Origin: SZUA-365 sp049663345
GTDB taxonomy: Bacteria; Bacteroidota; Ignavibacteria; SZUA-365
Assembly (NCBI GenBank): GCA_049663345.1
Contig: JBATDG010000087.1
Coordinates: 34,520 to 98,519, forward strand
Length of the DNA: 64,000 nt
Direction of reading: 5' to 3'
Shown here piece after piece: positions 52,057-61,087 of this stretch (within the stretch, counting starts at the first letter, position 1; each line of letters opens with the position of its first letter). The position numbers and the translations under genes are program-made. The notes under the pieces were generated by a model that worked only from the letters and a program-made list of their open reading frames with translations, did no database searches and had not been told where the DNA came from.

Positions 52057-53097
52057 GTGACAAGCGCTCTTCTCGAAGTCGAAAATCTCAAGAAATGGTT
52101 CCCGGTCCGCACCGGGCTGCTGCGGGGCACGCGCCATCTTGTTCGTGCCGTCGACGGAGTCAGTTTCAAAATCAACAAGGGCGAGGTGCTCGGTCTTGTT
52201 GGCGAGTCCGGATGCGGCAAAAGTACGCTCGGACGCGTACTGCTTCAGCTCCTCCCCCCGACTGATGGCCGGGTCTATTTTCAGCAGCAGGATATCACGC
52301 GCATCAGCAAACAGGAAATGCGGATACTGCGAAAGAAAATGCAGATCGTGTTTCAGGATCCGTATTCATCGCTGAACCCACGCATGACGGTAGGTTCCGC
52401 GCTTCATGAAGTACTGCATGTGCATAAACTGCTGCCTCCCGCGGAGGAGGCAGAGAGGATCAGCAGCTTGCTGAACATGGTGGGGCTCAATGATTTCCAC
52501 GCCCGACGTTATCCGCATGAATTCAGCAGCGGGCAGAGGCAGCGCATCGGCATTGCAAGAGCATTGGCGGTGGAGCCGTTGTTCTTGGTCTGCGATGAGC
52601 CGGTATCTGCACTCGATGTCTCCATTCAGGCGCAGATTCTGAATCTTCTCGCGGATATTCGCGAAGCGCTGGACCTGACCTATCTATTCATTTCGCATGA
52701 CCTCTCGGTTGTACGCCATATTTCCGATCGGATCGCGGTCATGTATCTGGGACGATTGGTAGAGCTCGGTCCGGTTGAGGATGTGGTCGCTTCGCCTATG
52801 CATCCGTACTCAAAAGCGCTGATGGCTTCTGCTCCGGTTGCCGACCCGGATTTTGTGCGCAACAGACCGCCTTTGAACTCCGATGTCCCCAGCCCGGTGA
52901 ATATTCCCGATGGCTGCGCTTTCCACACGAGATGCTCTGAGGCATTCGCAGATTGCCGGCATGTGATTCCGCGCATGGCTTCTGACGCCAACGGCCATCA
53001 GGTAAGTTGCCTGAAATATGACGCGTCATGGCCGCCCGAGACTTCACGGCCGATTTCTCACAGATCCTTCCCATATACAGAGAGTGGAGATGAGTGA
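52057..53097 (+). CDS. Peptide ABC transporter ATP-binding protein (OppF/DppF type)
   Basis: 346 aa from GTG 52057, where the OppF-like N-terminus (LLEVENLKKWFP) begins; the frame opens at TTG 52021. Walker A GESGCGKST, Q-loop FQDPYSSLNP, signature FSSGQRQRIGIARAL, Walker B FLVCDEPVSALD, H-loop ISHDLS. The C-terminal oligopeptide-transporter extension has the Cys motif CAFHTRCSEAFADC typical of this subfamily (Fe-S or structural). Partner permeases and binding protein are not in the window. Overlaps the MEMO gene by 8 bp. Confidence 0.87.
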   Translation: MTSALLEVENLKKWFPVRTGLLRGTRHLVRAVDGVSFKINKGEVLGLVGESGCGKSTLGRVLLQLLPPTDGRVYFQQQDITRISKQEMRILRKKMQIVFQDPYSSLNPRMTVGSALHEVLHVHKLLPPAEEAERISSLLNMVGLNDFHARRYPHEFSSGQRQRIGIARALAVEPLFLVCDEPVSALDVSIQAQILNLLADIREALDLTYLFISHDLSVVRHISDRIAVMYLGRLVELGPVEDVVASPMHPYSKALMASAPVADPDFVRNRPPLNSDVPSPVNIPDGCAFHTRCSEAFADCRHVIPRMASDANGHQVSCLKYDASWPPETSRPISHRSFPYTESGDE

Positions 53098-54337
53098 ATT
53101 GTTTGATACGATGACCGAGGCGATTCCTACCCTCCGGCCGGATCTGGAACTCCTTCCGATCAGGGAAGACGGCGAAGATCTGCTCCTGCTCCGGGATCCT
53201 TCCGGATATTCGGATGAGATGCTCGTGTTCAGGCCCGCAGCGATGGCGCTGCTGCAGCTGTTCGACGGCAAGAGGAGTGTGAACGCACTGCTGGACGAAA
53301 TTCAGTCAGGCACCGGGGTTCGTATTGACGGCGAACAGATTCTTGGAATCGTTCAATCGCTCGACCGCTTCTATTTTCTGCACAACCAGCGCAGCAGGGA
53401 CAAACAGGAGGAGATGGATGCGGTCTGGATTGCACAGGATTATCGTCCCGCGGCGCACGCGGGAAATTCCTACCCGGATGATCCAGAGGAACTGAAGGAT
53501 TTTCTGCAGGAGCTCTTTGATGCGGACGGAACCGCCATCGAAAGCGGTGAGCTGCTCGGCATCCTGACGCCGCACATCGATTTGCAGATCGGACCGCAGG
53601 TGTACGTTCCGGCATTTCGCCAGCTTTTGGACACCGATGTCGATACGGTGGTGATTCTCGGGACGAGCCATTATTCGTACGAGGATCTTTTCATCCTCAC
53701 TGAAAAGGATTTCGCGACCCCGCTCGGTACGCTCCAGACGGACAAGGAGTTTGTGCGAATGCTGCGTGAGGAAAGCGGGGACCTCTTCACCCATCGGGAT
53801 GTTGCCCACAAGCAGGAGCATTCCATCGAGTTCCCTGTCGTTTTTCTTCAGCATCTTTATGGAAACGAGCGTGTGCGTATTGTCCCCATTCTGTGCACAT
53901 CGTTCGAGGAATTTCTCGTTGAGGGTTCCCGTGCGCTGGCGGATGAAAAATACGCGGCGTTCCTTCGAGCATTCAAAGCAACAGTCGATAAGTTGGGACG
54001 CAAAGTGCGCTTTGTGCTGAGCGTCGACTGGTCGCATGTCGGCAGGAAATTCGGTGACGATTTTGATGCCGCGGATGTTCTTGAGACCGTTCGCGAATCC
54101 GATCACGCCCAATTCGCGGCACTCGAGGCCTGTGACTATGAGCGATTCTACGACTTGCTGCGTGATTCCAGGAATGCATCCAAAATCGATGGCTTCGCCT
54201 GCATCACCACATTCTTTGACCTCACGCATCCGCAGCGCGGCGTGCTTCTCGATTATCAGCAATGGCATGAAGAGGAGCGGGCTTCCGCTGTGACCTTCGC
54301 CGGTATGGCTTTCTTTGGAGGCGAGGCGAACCCTTGA
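53090..54337 (+). CDS. amrB: MEMO-family protein (AmmeMemoRadiSam system B) with N-terminal PqqD-like domain
   Basis: 415 aa from ATG 53090; the frame extends to 53018 within the ABC gene. Residues ~20-105 resemble PqqD (VFRPAAMALLQLFDGKRSVNALLDEIQ, then ILGIVQSLDRFYFL). Residues ~120-415 are MEMO: RPAAHAGNSYPDD, ILTPHIDLQIGPQVYVPAF, VILGTSHYS, HKQEHSIEFPVVFLQ and VLSVDWSHVG, with the His residues that line the metal/redox site of this dioxygenase-like fold. MEMO usually co-occurs with AMMECR1 and a radical SAM protein, none adjacent here. The added PqqD-like part is unusual. Confidence 0.82.
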   Translation: MSELFDTMTEAIPTLRPDLELLPIREDGEDLLLLRDPSGYSDEMLVFRPAAMALLQLFDGKRSVNALLDEIQSGTGVRIDGEQILGIVQSLDRFYFLHNQRSRDKQEEMDAVWIAQDYRPAAHAGNSYPDDPEELKDFLQELFDADGTAIESGELLGILTPHIDLQIGPQVYVPAFRQLLDTDVDTVVILGTSHYSYEDLFILTEKDFATPLGTLQTDKEFVRMLREESGDLFTHRDVAHKQEHSIEFPVVFLQHLYGNERVRIVPILCTSFEEFLVEGSRALADEKYAAFLRAFKATVDKLGRKVRFVLSVDWSHVGRKFGDDFDAADVLETVRESDHAQFAALEACDYERFYDLLRDSRNASKIDGFACITTFFDLTHPQRGVLLDYQQWHEEERASAVTFAGMAFFGGEANP

Positions 54338-54339
54338 GC

Positions 54340-55140
54340 ATGCAAATGAATGAATTCATTGACACGCATTGTCATTTGTATTGGGACGACTTCCGCCAGG
54401 ATCTCCCGCAGGTCCTCGCAGCGGCACGGGCCGTCGGAGTAACGCGGATGATAATTCCAGCGACAGATTTTTCTTCGTTCCACCAGGCCTGCAGCATTGC
54501 TGATGCATTCGAGGATATCTTCATCGCTGTGGGCATTCATCCGCATGATGCAGGGAAGGCGCCGCAGGACTTTGCCGATGAATTGCGTCGGCTTGCCCGG
54601 CATCCGAAGGTTGTCGCGATTGGGGAAATCGGACTCGACTATTATTATGATTTCTGTACTCCCGCCGTGCAGCATCGTATACTGCATTCGCAGCTGGAAG
54701 CCGCCCGTGAACTCGGTCTCCCGGTGATTCTTCATAATCGGGAGTCGGACGACGATCTCGTCGCCATAGTGAAAGAGCATCAGGATGGCAGCCTTCGCGG
54801 TCAGTTCCACTGCTTCAGCTCGGATACGCGCTACGCCCGGCGTGTGCTGGACGCTGGATTCCATATTTCTTTCACGGGCAATGTCAGCTTCAAGAAAAGC
54901 ACGCTCGATCCGGTGCTCTCGTATGTGCCTGATGACCGATTGCTGATTGAAACGGATTCCCCTTTCATGACTCCAGTGCCGTATCGCGGAAAGCGGAACG
55001 AACCCGCTTTTATCCCGCTTATAGCACAGCGCTTCGCGGCGACGCGGCATCAGTCAGTTTCGCATATCTCCCGTATTACGACGCGCAATGCGGAGGAGCT
55101 TTTTCATCTCGAAAGGAAACACAGTAATGAACGCAGTTGA
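54340..55140 (+). CDS. tatD: TatD-family metal-dependent hydrolase
   Basis: 266 aa from ATG 54340 (TTG 54334 overlaps the previous stop). TatD motifs: FIDTHCHLYWDDF, VGIHPHDA, GEIGLDYYYD, LHNRESDDD, HCFSSD and IETDSPFM, which bind two metals in a TIM barrel. Reported activities are 3'-5' exonuclease/DNase. It starts 2 nt after the MEMO stop and its end overlaps the LptB start by 14 bp. Confidence 0.9.
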   Translation: MQMNEFIDTHCHLYWDDFRQDLPQVLAAARAVGVTRMIIPATDFSSFHQACSIADAFEDIFIAVGIHPHDAGKAPQDFADELRRLARHPKVVAIGEIGLDYYYDFCTPAVQHRILHSQLEAARELGLPVILHNRESDDDLVAIVKEHQDGSLRGQFHCFSSDTRYARRVLDAGFHISFTGNVSFKKSTLDPVLSYVPDDRLLIETDSPFMTPVPYRGKRNEPAFIPLIAQRFAATRHQSVSHISRITTRNAEELFHLERKHSNERS

Positions 55141-55930
55141 CCTCCCAAATTCGACGGAAGCACCGGAGCTGATTTCGTCGCTCGAGATGCATCAAGGCAG
55201 CCGCACGCTTCGTACGGAACTGCTGAAGAAAAAATATAAAAAGCGCTTTGTAGTAAAAGGCGCCACGGTCTCGGTTCGGCAGGGTGAAATCGTCGGGCTG
55301 CTCGGACCCAACGGCGCCGGTAAGACCACGACGTTTTACATGATCACCGGGATGATCCGTCCTACATCAGGCCGCGTGTACATTGATGACCGCGATATTA
55401 CCCGGATGCCCATGTACAAACGCTCACGTCTGGGTATCGGTTATCTGCCTCAGGAGGCATCGGTATTCCGCCAACTGACGGTTGAAGAGAATCTGCTCGC
55501 CACGCTCGAAGTCGTCGGCATGAACAGGAAGGATCGGAAAGCGAAAGCGGAAGAACTGCTGAATGATTTCAATATTGCACACATCCGCGGAAGCAAAGGA
55601 TACATGCTTTCGGGCGGCGAGCGTCGGCGGACGGAAATTGCGCGGGCAATGACGACGAACCCCAGCTTCATCCTTCTTGACGAGCCGTTTGCCGGCGTTG
55701 ATCCCATCGCTGTGGAGGACATCATGCGCATCGTAATAAAGCTGAAGGAGCGCAATATCGGCGTCCTCATCACCGATCATAACGTGCATGAAACACTTTC
55801 CATCGTGGACCGGGCGTATCTGCTGTTCGATGGCAGCATATTAATGGAAGGGGACAAGGAAAAGCTTGCCAACGACGAGGAGGCGCGCAAAATGTACCTG
55901 GGTGAGAGCTTCCGCCTCGATCGATACTGA
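55127..55930 (+). CDS. lptB: LPS export ABC transporter ATPase LptB
   Basis: 267 aa from ATG 55127 (SD aaagga); upstream codons to 55088 belong to the TatD overlap. Walker A GPNGAGKTTTFYMITG, LptB-type YLPQEASVFRQLTVEENLLATLE, signature LSGGERRRTEIARAM, Walker B FILLDEPFAGVDPIAV, H-loop ITDHNVHETL. Powers LPS extraction from the inner membrane with LptF/G. A ~25-residue N-terminal extension (to SLEMHQG) is longer than usual. LptA/LptC genes are not adjacent. Confidence 0.92.
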   Translation: MNAVDLPNSTEAPELISSLEMHQGSRTLRTELLKKKYKKRFVVKGATVSVRQGEIVGLLGPNGAGKTTTFYMITGMIRPTSGRVYIDDRDITRMPMYKRSRLGIGYLPQEASVFRQLTVEENLLATLEVVGMNRKDRKAKAEELLNDFNIAHIRGSKGYMLSGGERRRTEIARAMTTNPSFILLDEPFAGVDPIAVEDIMRIVIKLKERNIGVLITDHNVHETLSIVDRAYLLFDGSILMEGDKEKLANDEEARKMYLGESFRLDRY

Positions 55931-56038
55931 CAATGCTGCGTTCGTAAGCCGGAGTATTTTCCGCGTGAGCTGGAGAACCAATCCCGCACGGTTCGTGTTG
56001 CTATGCTGTAACCATCTCATAACGTTTAATACTCCAGC

Positions 56039-56425
56039 ATGATGCTTGCCTATACAAAAACCACTGAGGGTCTTACCGTCACCGTCCAGAGCTACTTTCT
56101 GGAAGAGCGGTCTGACGTGATGAAAAGCAGCTTCTTTTTCGTGTATTTCATCAGCATTCAAAACAACGGCACAGGCCCCTTGAAATTGCTCCGACGTCAT
56201 TGGTTCATCCATGACGCATCGGCGCAGGATTATGAGGTAGAGGGAGAAGGTGTGGTCGGTGAGCAGCCCATGGTAAAACCGGGAATGACATACCACTACA
56301 ACAGCTTTTGCGTGCTCAAATCCTTCGAAGGGTCGATGACCGGCAGCTACACGATGCAGCGGGAAGACGGCAGTTCCTTCGAGGCGGAAATCCCACGCTT
56401 TTATCTCAAGGCCCGTCTGAACTAG
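56039..56425 (+). CDS. apaG: ApaG-domain protein
   Basis: 128 aa, single ApaG/DUF525 fibronectin-like domain: VQSYFLEERSD, FFFVYFISIQNNG, RHWFIHDA, GEGVVGEQPMVKPG and SYTMQREDGSSFEAEIP. ApaG is linked to Co/Mg resistance and Ap4A metabolism in enterics; the molecular role is unsettled. Start may be ATG 56039 or the adjacent ATG 56042. Ends at a terminator shared with clpC. Confidence 0.88.
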   Translation: MMLAYTKTTEGLTVTVQSYFLEERSDVMKSSFFFVYFISIQNNGTGPLKLLRRHWFIHDASAQDYEVEGEGVVGEQPMVKPGMTYHYNSFCVLKSFEGSMTGSYTMQREDGSSFEAEIPRFYLKARLN

Positions 56426-56448
56426 ATTTCGAGTTACATCTCGGCAAA

Positions 56449-56480
56449 AAAAAAGTGGCAGAATCGTCTGCCACTTTTTT
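56449..56480. terminator. Bidirectional terminator between apaG and clpC
   Basis: A6-GTGGCAGA (56449-56462) pairs with TCTGCCAC-T6 (56467-56480) around loop ATCG; symmetric for the two convergent genes. Confidence 0.92.
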
Positions 56481-56501
56481 CATATCAATCGGACAAAGTT
56501 T

Positions 56502-59057
56502 TTAGATAATATCTTCGCCTTTGTCCACAATCGTGTGCTCTTCCGTCGAATCCTTGTCGCCGGATGCTGCAGTATCGGAGGAAGGTTCAAAGTCGAACCC
56601 ATCTTTGTCTTCATTGAGGGAGACTACAATGCGGCTGCCTTCAGGGAAACGCCCCTTCAGGATTTCTTCCGCAAGCGGATCCTCAACATGATTCTGAAGC
56701 GCGCGGCGCAGCGGTCGTGCTCCGAAATTGGGGTCAAAGCCCTTGTCGGCAAGGAAATCTTTGGCGCCTTCGGAGAATTCCATCGTGAGGCCCATGTGGC
56801 CGAGACGACCGAAGAGCTTTTTTGTTGAAATATCGATAATTCTCTTGATGTCCTCTTTCGTGAGCGCATGGAAGACGATGCTTTCATCGATACGGTTCAG
56901 GAATTCAGGATTGAACAGCTTTTTCAGCGACTCATCCAGAATTTTCTTCATATCGCGATATGCGTGTTTTTCCAGAGGCTCTTCACCGAATCCAAAGACG
57001 CCATCCCGCTTGATATCACGCGCACCGATGTTTGATGTCATGATCAGAATGGTGTTTTTGAAATCCACACGTCGACCGAGTCCATCCGTGATAATACCAT
57101 CGTCCAGAACCTGGAGGAGGATATTAAACACATCCGGGTGTGCTTTCTCGATTTCATCGAGCAGGACGACGGAATACGGTTTGCGGCGGATCTTTTCGGT
57201 CAGCTGGCCGCCCTCTTCGTAGCCAACGTAGCCCGGAGGCGCTCCGACAAGGCGGGAGACGGAAAATTTCTCCATGTACTCGCTCATATCGATGCGTACC
57301 AAGGCGTCTTCGGAATCGAAGAGATACCTGGCGAGCACTTTTGCGAGTTCGGTTTTACCTACACCGGTGGGACCCAGGAAAATGAACGAACCGATGGGAC
57401 GAGTGGGATCCTTGAGTCCGGCGCGGGTCCGGCGGATGGCGCGAACCAGTTTCTCAATGGCTTCGTCCTGTCCGATGATTTCTTCTTTCAGTTCATCGCC
57501 CATCTTGAGAAGCTTTTGCGACTCGGATTGCGCGATGCGATTGACAGGAATTCCGGTCATCATGGAGACGACATCGGAAATCACATCGTCGTTGACCTCA
57601 TGCACGATTGACTGTGCTTCGGTTTCCCACTGACGTTTCGCTTCGTCGAGCTCGTGCAGCAGTTTTTTCTCGATGTCGCGGAGCCTTGCGGCTTCCTCGA
57701 AATTCTGATTGCGCACGACCTGGTTTTTCTCGCTTTTGATCTTCTCGATATCCTCTTCCAGCGCCACAATGTTTTTCGGCACCACAATATTCTCAAGGTG
57801 CACGCGGGCTCCGGACTCATCGAGCACGTCGATGGCTTTGTCGGGAAGGAAGCGGTCAGTGATATAGCGGTCACTCAGACGAACGCATTCCTGAATCGCC
57901 TTGTCGGTGTAGCGTACGTTGTGATGCTCTTCGTACTTCTGCTTGATGTTGTCGAGAATTTGAATGGTTTCATCCACGCTGGTTGGATCCACCATGATCT
58001 TCTGAAATCGGCGATCGAGCGCACCGTCTTTTTCGATGTGCTGCCGATATTCATCGAGCGTGGTAGCGCCAATGCATTGGATGTCGCCGCGAGCGAGTGC
58101 GGGCTTGAACATGTTGGAGGCATCGAGAGAACCCGAGGCGCCGCCTGCACCCACTATCGTGTGCAATTCGTCGATAAACAGAATGATGTCGAGCGCTTTC
58201 TCCAGTTCGTTCATCACCGCTTTCATGCGTTCTTCGAACTGTCCGCGGTACTTGGTTCCTGCAACCAAAGCAGCCAGATCAAGCGTAACGACGCGCTTGT
58301 TGTGCAGCACGCGCGAGACCTTTTTCTGAATAATGCGGAGCGCGAGTCCTTCGGCGATTGCGGTTTTACCCACGCCGGGTTCACCGATCAGCACCGGATT
58401 GTTTTTCTTTCGGCGGGAGAGCACTTGAGCGACACGCTCAATTTCCTTTTCACGACCTACAATCGGATCGAGCTTGTCTTCCATCGCCATTTTTGTGAGA
58501 TCGCGTCCGAAGTTGTCGAGCACCGGCGTTTTGATCCGTTCGCTGCGCTTGTCTGCGGCAGCGCTGGCTTCACTGCGCTCAGGTCCGCGTCCCGCTTCGT
58601 TCGCCGTGGGATTAGAAGGCTTACCGCTGATGATGTTGTCGAGTTCGTTGCGCACGAGATCGTACTGCACGTTGAACTGGTTGAGTATCTGCGCGGCGAT
58701 GTTGTCGTCGTCGCGAAGAAGTGAAAGCAGAAGATGTTCCGTACCGATGACCTCGGATTTATACAGCTTTGCTTCGAGGTAGGTGATTTTCAGCACTTTC
58801 TCCGCCTGTTTGGTCAGGGGAATATTGCCAATGGTGATCGTACCTCCCGAAGAGCGGACGGTGTCTTCGATGCTTTTTTTCACCTGGTACAGATCGCAGC
58901 CGAGGTTGCGCAGGATCTTGACAGCGATCCCTTCGCCCTCGCGGATGATACCAAGGAGTAAATGCTCAGTGCCGATGTAGTCATGGCCCAGCCGAAGAGC
59001 TTCTTCGCGGCTCAGGCGAATAACTTCCTGCACTCTGTTAGAAAAGTTGCCTTCCAT
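56502..59057 (-). CDS. clpC: ClpC-type AAA+ unfoldase
   Basis: 851 aa. Two Clp N-repeats (residues ~1-145), first AAA+ domain with GEPGVGKTA and LFIDELHTIVGAG, a middle region with a UVR motif (FEEAARLRDIEKKL, ~440-480), second AAA+ with GPTGVGKTELAK and LLDEIEKAHPD, and the VGAPPGYVGYEEGG pore loop. Works with ClpP to degrade proteins. A ~40-residue acidic tail follows the D2 domain. Its 184-nt upstream gap holds the promoter region; I found no confident element there. Confidence 0.95.
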   Translation of the reverse strand: MEGNFSNRVQEVIRLSREEALRLGHDYIGTEHLLLGIIREGEGIAVKILRNLGCDLYQVKKSIEDTVRSSGGTITIGNIPLTKQAEKVLKITYLEAKLYKSEVIGTEHLLLSLLRDDDNIAAQILNQFNVQYDLVRNELDNIISGKPSNPTANEAGRGPERSEASAAADKRSERIKTPVLDNFGRDLTKMAMEDKLDPIVGREKEIERVAQVLSRRKKNNPVLIGEPGVGKTAIAEGLALRIIQKKVSRVLHNKRVVTLDLAALVAGTKYRGQFEERMKAVMNELEKALDIILFIDELHTIVGAGGASGSLDASNMFKPALARGDIQCIGATTLDEYRQHIEKDGALDRRFQKIMVDPTSVDETIQILDNIKQKYEEHHNVRYTDKAIQECVRLSDRYITDRFLPDKAIDVLDESGARVHLENIVVPKNIVALEEDIEKIKSEKNQVVRNQNFEEAARLRDIEKKLLHELDEAKRQWETEAQSIVHEVNDDVISDVVSMMTGIPVNRIAQSESQKLLKMGDELKEEIIGQDEAIEKLVRAIRRTRAGLKDPTRPIGSFIFLGPTGVGKTELAKVLARYLFDSEDALVRIDMSEYMEKFSVSRLVGAPPGYVGYEEGGQLTEKIRRKPYSVVLLDEIEKAHPDVFNILLQVLDDGIITDGLGRRVDFKNTILIMTSNIGARDIKRDGVFGFGEEPLEKHAYRDMKKILDESLKKLFNPEFLNRIDESIVFHALTKEDIKRIIDISTKKLFGRLGHMGLTMEFSEGAKDFLADKGFDPNFGARPLRRALQNHVEDPLAEEILKGRFPEGSRIVVSLNEDKDGFDFEPSSDTAASGDKDSTEEHTIVDKGEDII

Positions 59058-59241
59058 TGTATTTCCAGGTTGTATCTGTCATGATTCAGACGCCTTTCGG
59101 CATTCTGTGTGTCCTGATTGGCACACATTCTAATACTACACTACAAAATTCCGCTTTGCAGCGTTCCCCTAAGATACCGACATGTGATTCAGCGATCAAG
59201 GCGAAGAGTAGTCCCTACAGCGAGATCCCCGATGCGAAACT

Positions 59242-60012
59242 CTAGAAAATGATGAGCCAGAGTGCATAGTCAAGAATCAGGATCATTGCGGAGGAGAGTA
59301 CGAAGGAGCGTATTGTGGAAAGCCCGACGCCTTCAGCACCGCCGCTGGTTTTGAAGCCGATATGGCAGCCGAGAATTGATGTGACTCCCCCGAACGCGAT
59401 CGATTTGATTATGCCTGAAAAGATGTCCTTACTCTGAAAAAACCGCTCAACACTGCCGAAAAACACCTGTGAGGTCAGCCCGAGAAAGAAATTCGAAACC
59501 AGGTATGCCCCGATAAGTGCGACGCTGTTGGCGAAAATCACGAGTACCGGCATCATTATTACTGCCCCGAGAAAACGCGGCATGGCGAGGTAGCGTACCG
59601 GATCGATGGCCATGCTTTCGAGTGCGTCGATCTGTTCGGTGACCTTCATCGTGCCGAGCTCGGCTGCAATCGAGGCGCCGACGCGTCCGGCAATGACAAT
59701 GGCAGTGAGCACGGGTCCCAACTCAATAAAAATTGCGCGGCTGACTGCGCCGCCGATTAGTGAAAAACTGATCATTCCCTGAAATTGATAGGCTGCCTGC
59801 CACGCAGAGACCATGCCGGTGAATAATCCGATGATGAGCACGAGCGGCAGTGACCCGACACCGATATGTGCCATTTGCGCTATTACAAGACGTCGATCGC
59901 GGATCAGGCGATGCATGCTGCGAAACACCTTGACCTGCAGCAGAGCCACCTGACCGATCTCTGTGAAAAAGCGTATCGTCCGGCGTCCGATAATGTCAAT
60001 TCCGAATGTCAT
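59242..60012 (-). CDS. mlaE: MlaE-family ABC transporter permease
   Basis: 256 aa with five or six hydrophobic helices. MlaE signature region: IELGPVLTAIVIAGRVGASIAAELGTMKVTEQIDALESM, then VRYLAMPRFLGAVIMMPVL. Inner-membrane permease for phospholipid transport between membranes. The ATPase (mlaF) and MCE protein (mlaD) are not in the window downstream toward clpC. Confidence 0.9.
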   Translation of the reverse strand: MTFGIDIIGRRTIRFFTEIGQVALLQVKVFRSMHRLIRDRRLVIAQMAHIGVGSLPLVLIIGLFTGMVSAWQAAYQFQGMISFSLIGGAVSRAIFIELGPVLTAIVIAGRVGASIAAELGTMKVTEQIDALESMAIDPVRYLAMPRFLGAVIMMPVLVIFANSVALIGAYLVSNFFLGLTSQVFFGSVERFFQSKDIFSGIIKSIAFGGVTSILGCHIGFKTSGGAEGVGLSTIRSFVLSSAMILILDYALWLIIF

Positions 60013-60073
60013 GGGGTCAATCTACAGATAATTGTCGGGAAAACATTGGGGGCGAAAGAACGTCAGGGCGGCA

Positions 60074-61087
60074 TCACCGGTAAATGCGGAGACCTTCCGT
60101 GCAGTTGCGGCAAATGGGAATATCGCGGCGGCCGTTGAGTACGCGGTTGCGGAAGTCATGGTATTTCTCGGATTGCCACACTTCATCGAAGCTGTTTTCC
60201 TCGAGGGAGCCCAGAGGATACTCCGCATTTTTGTCAAAACAGCAGGGCACGACAACGCCGTCCCAGGTGATGACGCTGCGCTCCCAGAGTCGGACGCAGC
60301 GATTGTGCAGGCCGCTTTTGGGCTGCAGCTCTCCGTCGACGATTCGATAACGGCTGTAGCGCTCGTCGCGCGGGAGAAAGCGCTCGGCACTTTCGATAGA
60401 ATACACCTGCATGGTTTTGAGCGCGACATCGGCATCGTGCGTCTGCGCCAGCGACCGCAGCTGTGGGAGCTGCGCTTCGTTCTGTCGGGTGACAAGAAGC
60501 TGCAGCGTGAGTTCCGTGGTGGCGCTGCGGCCAAGTACGCGTCGGACGGCATCCACATGCGCGAGCGCATCATGCACTTTCTGCAAGGAACCGCCCACGC
60601 GATATTCTTCATAGACTTCCTGTGTGAGTCCGTCGATGGATACGATAAGGCGATCGAGTCCGGCGCGCAGAAGCGCATCAACAATTTCGCGGCGGAGAAA
60701 ATGCGCGTTGGTGCTGATCGATACGAAAATCCGTTTCGAACGGGCATAGGCGATCATGTCCACCAACTGGTTGTTGATGAACGGCTCTCCCTGAAAGAAA
60801 AGTTGAAGGTAGAAAACGTCCCTGGAAATTTCGTCCACAATTTGGCGGAAGTGTTCGAGGTCCATCATGCCGAGGGGACGCACCATTTCGCCGTTGCCAG
60901 AGGGACACTCCGGACATTTCAAATTGCAGCGATTCGTGGGTTCGATAGTGAGGGTGTAGGGCCGTCCCCAGACAACGCTCCGGCCGCGGCGGACCGAAAG
61001 TTGATAGGAAAGACCGACGAGCAGCAGGTTCCAAGCGCGGCGAAAACTGAAGCAGCGTGTGAGATTGCGGAGAGTCCGCAGTGTCAT
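60074..61087 (-). CDS. Radical SAM/SPASM protein
   Basis: 337 aa. Radical SAM cluster motif CNLKCPEC (CX3CX2C) near residue 54, GGE-like FFQGEPFIN, and a C-terminal SPASM region with Cys in RCVRLWERSV, VPCCFD and CRNCTEG that should hold auxiliary Fe-S clusters. Such enzymes modify peptides or sugars by radical chemistry. The start overlaps the methyltransferase stop (ATGA); it is the last gene of a four-gene minus-strand operon with glycosyltransferase and flippase-like genes, suggesting a surface-polymer or lipid-modification role. Confidence 0.82.
   Translation of the reverse strand: MTLRTLRNLTRCFSFRRAWNLLLVGLSYQLSVRRGRSVVWGRPYTLTIEPTNRCNLKCPECPSGNGEMVRPLGMMDLEHFRQIVDEISRDVFYLQLFFQGEPFINNQLVDMIAYARSKRIFVSISTNAHFLRREIVDALLRAGLDRLIVSIDGLTQEVYEEYRVGGSLQKVHDALAHVDAVRRVLGRSATTELTLQLLVTRQNEAQLPQLRSLAQTHDADVALKTMQVYSIESAERFLPRDERYSRYRIVDGELQPKSGLHNRCVRLWERSVITWDGVVVPCCFDKNAEYPLGSLEENSFDEVWQSEKYHDFRNRVLNGRRDIPICRNCTEGLRIYR

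Noticed and set aside
53306..54268. Long reverse open frame (320 codons) opposite the MEMO gene
   Set aside because: Antisense shadow; the MEMO frame carries all conserved motifs.
57654..58724. Long forward open frame (356 codons) opposite clpC
   Set aside because: Shadow of a highly conserved coding sequence; no motifs and no start signals.
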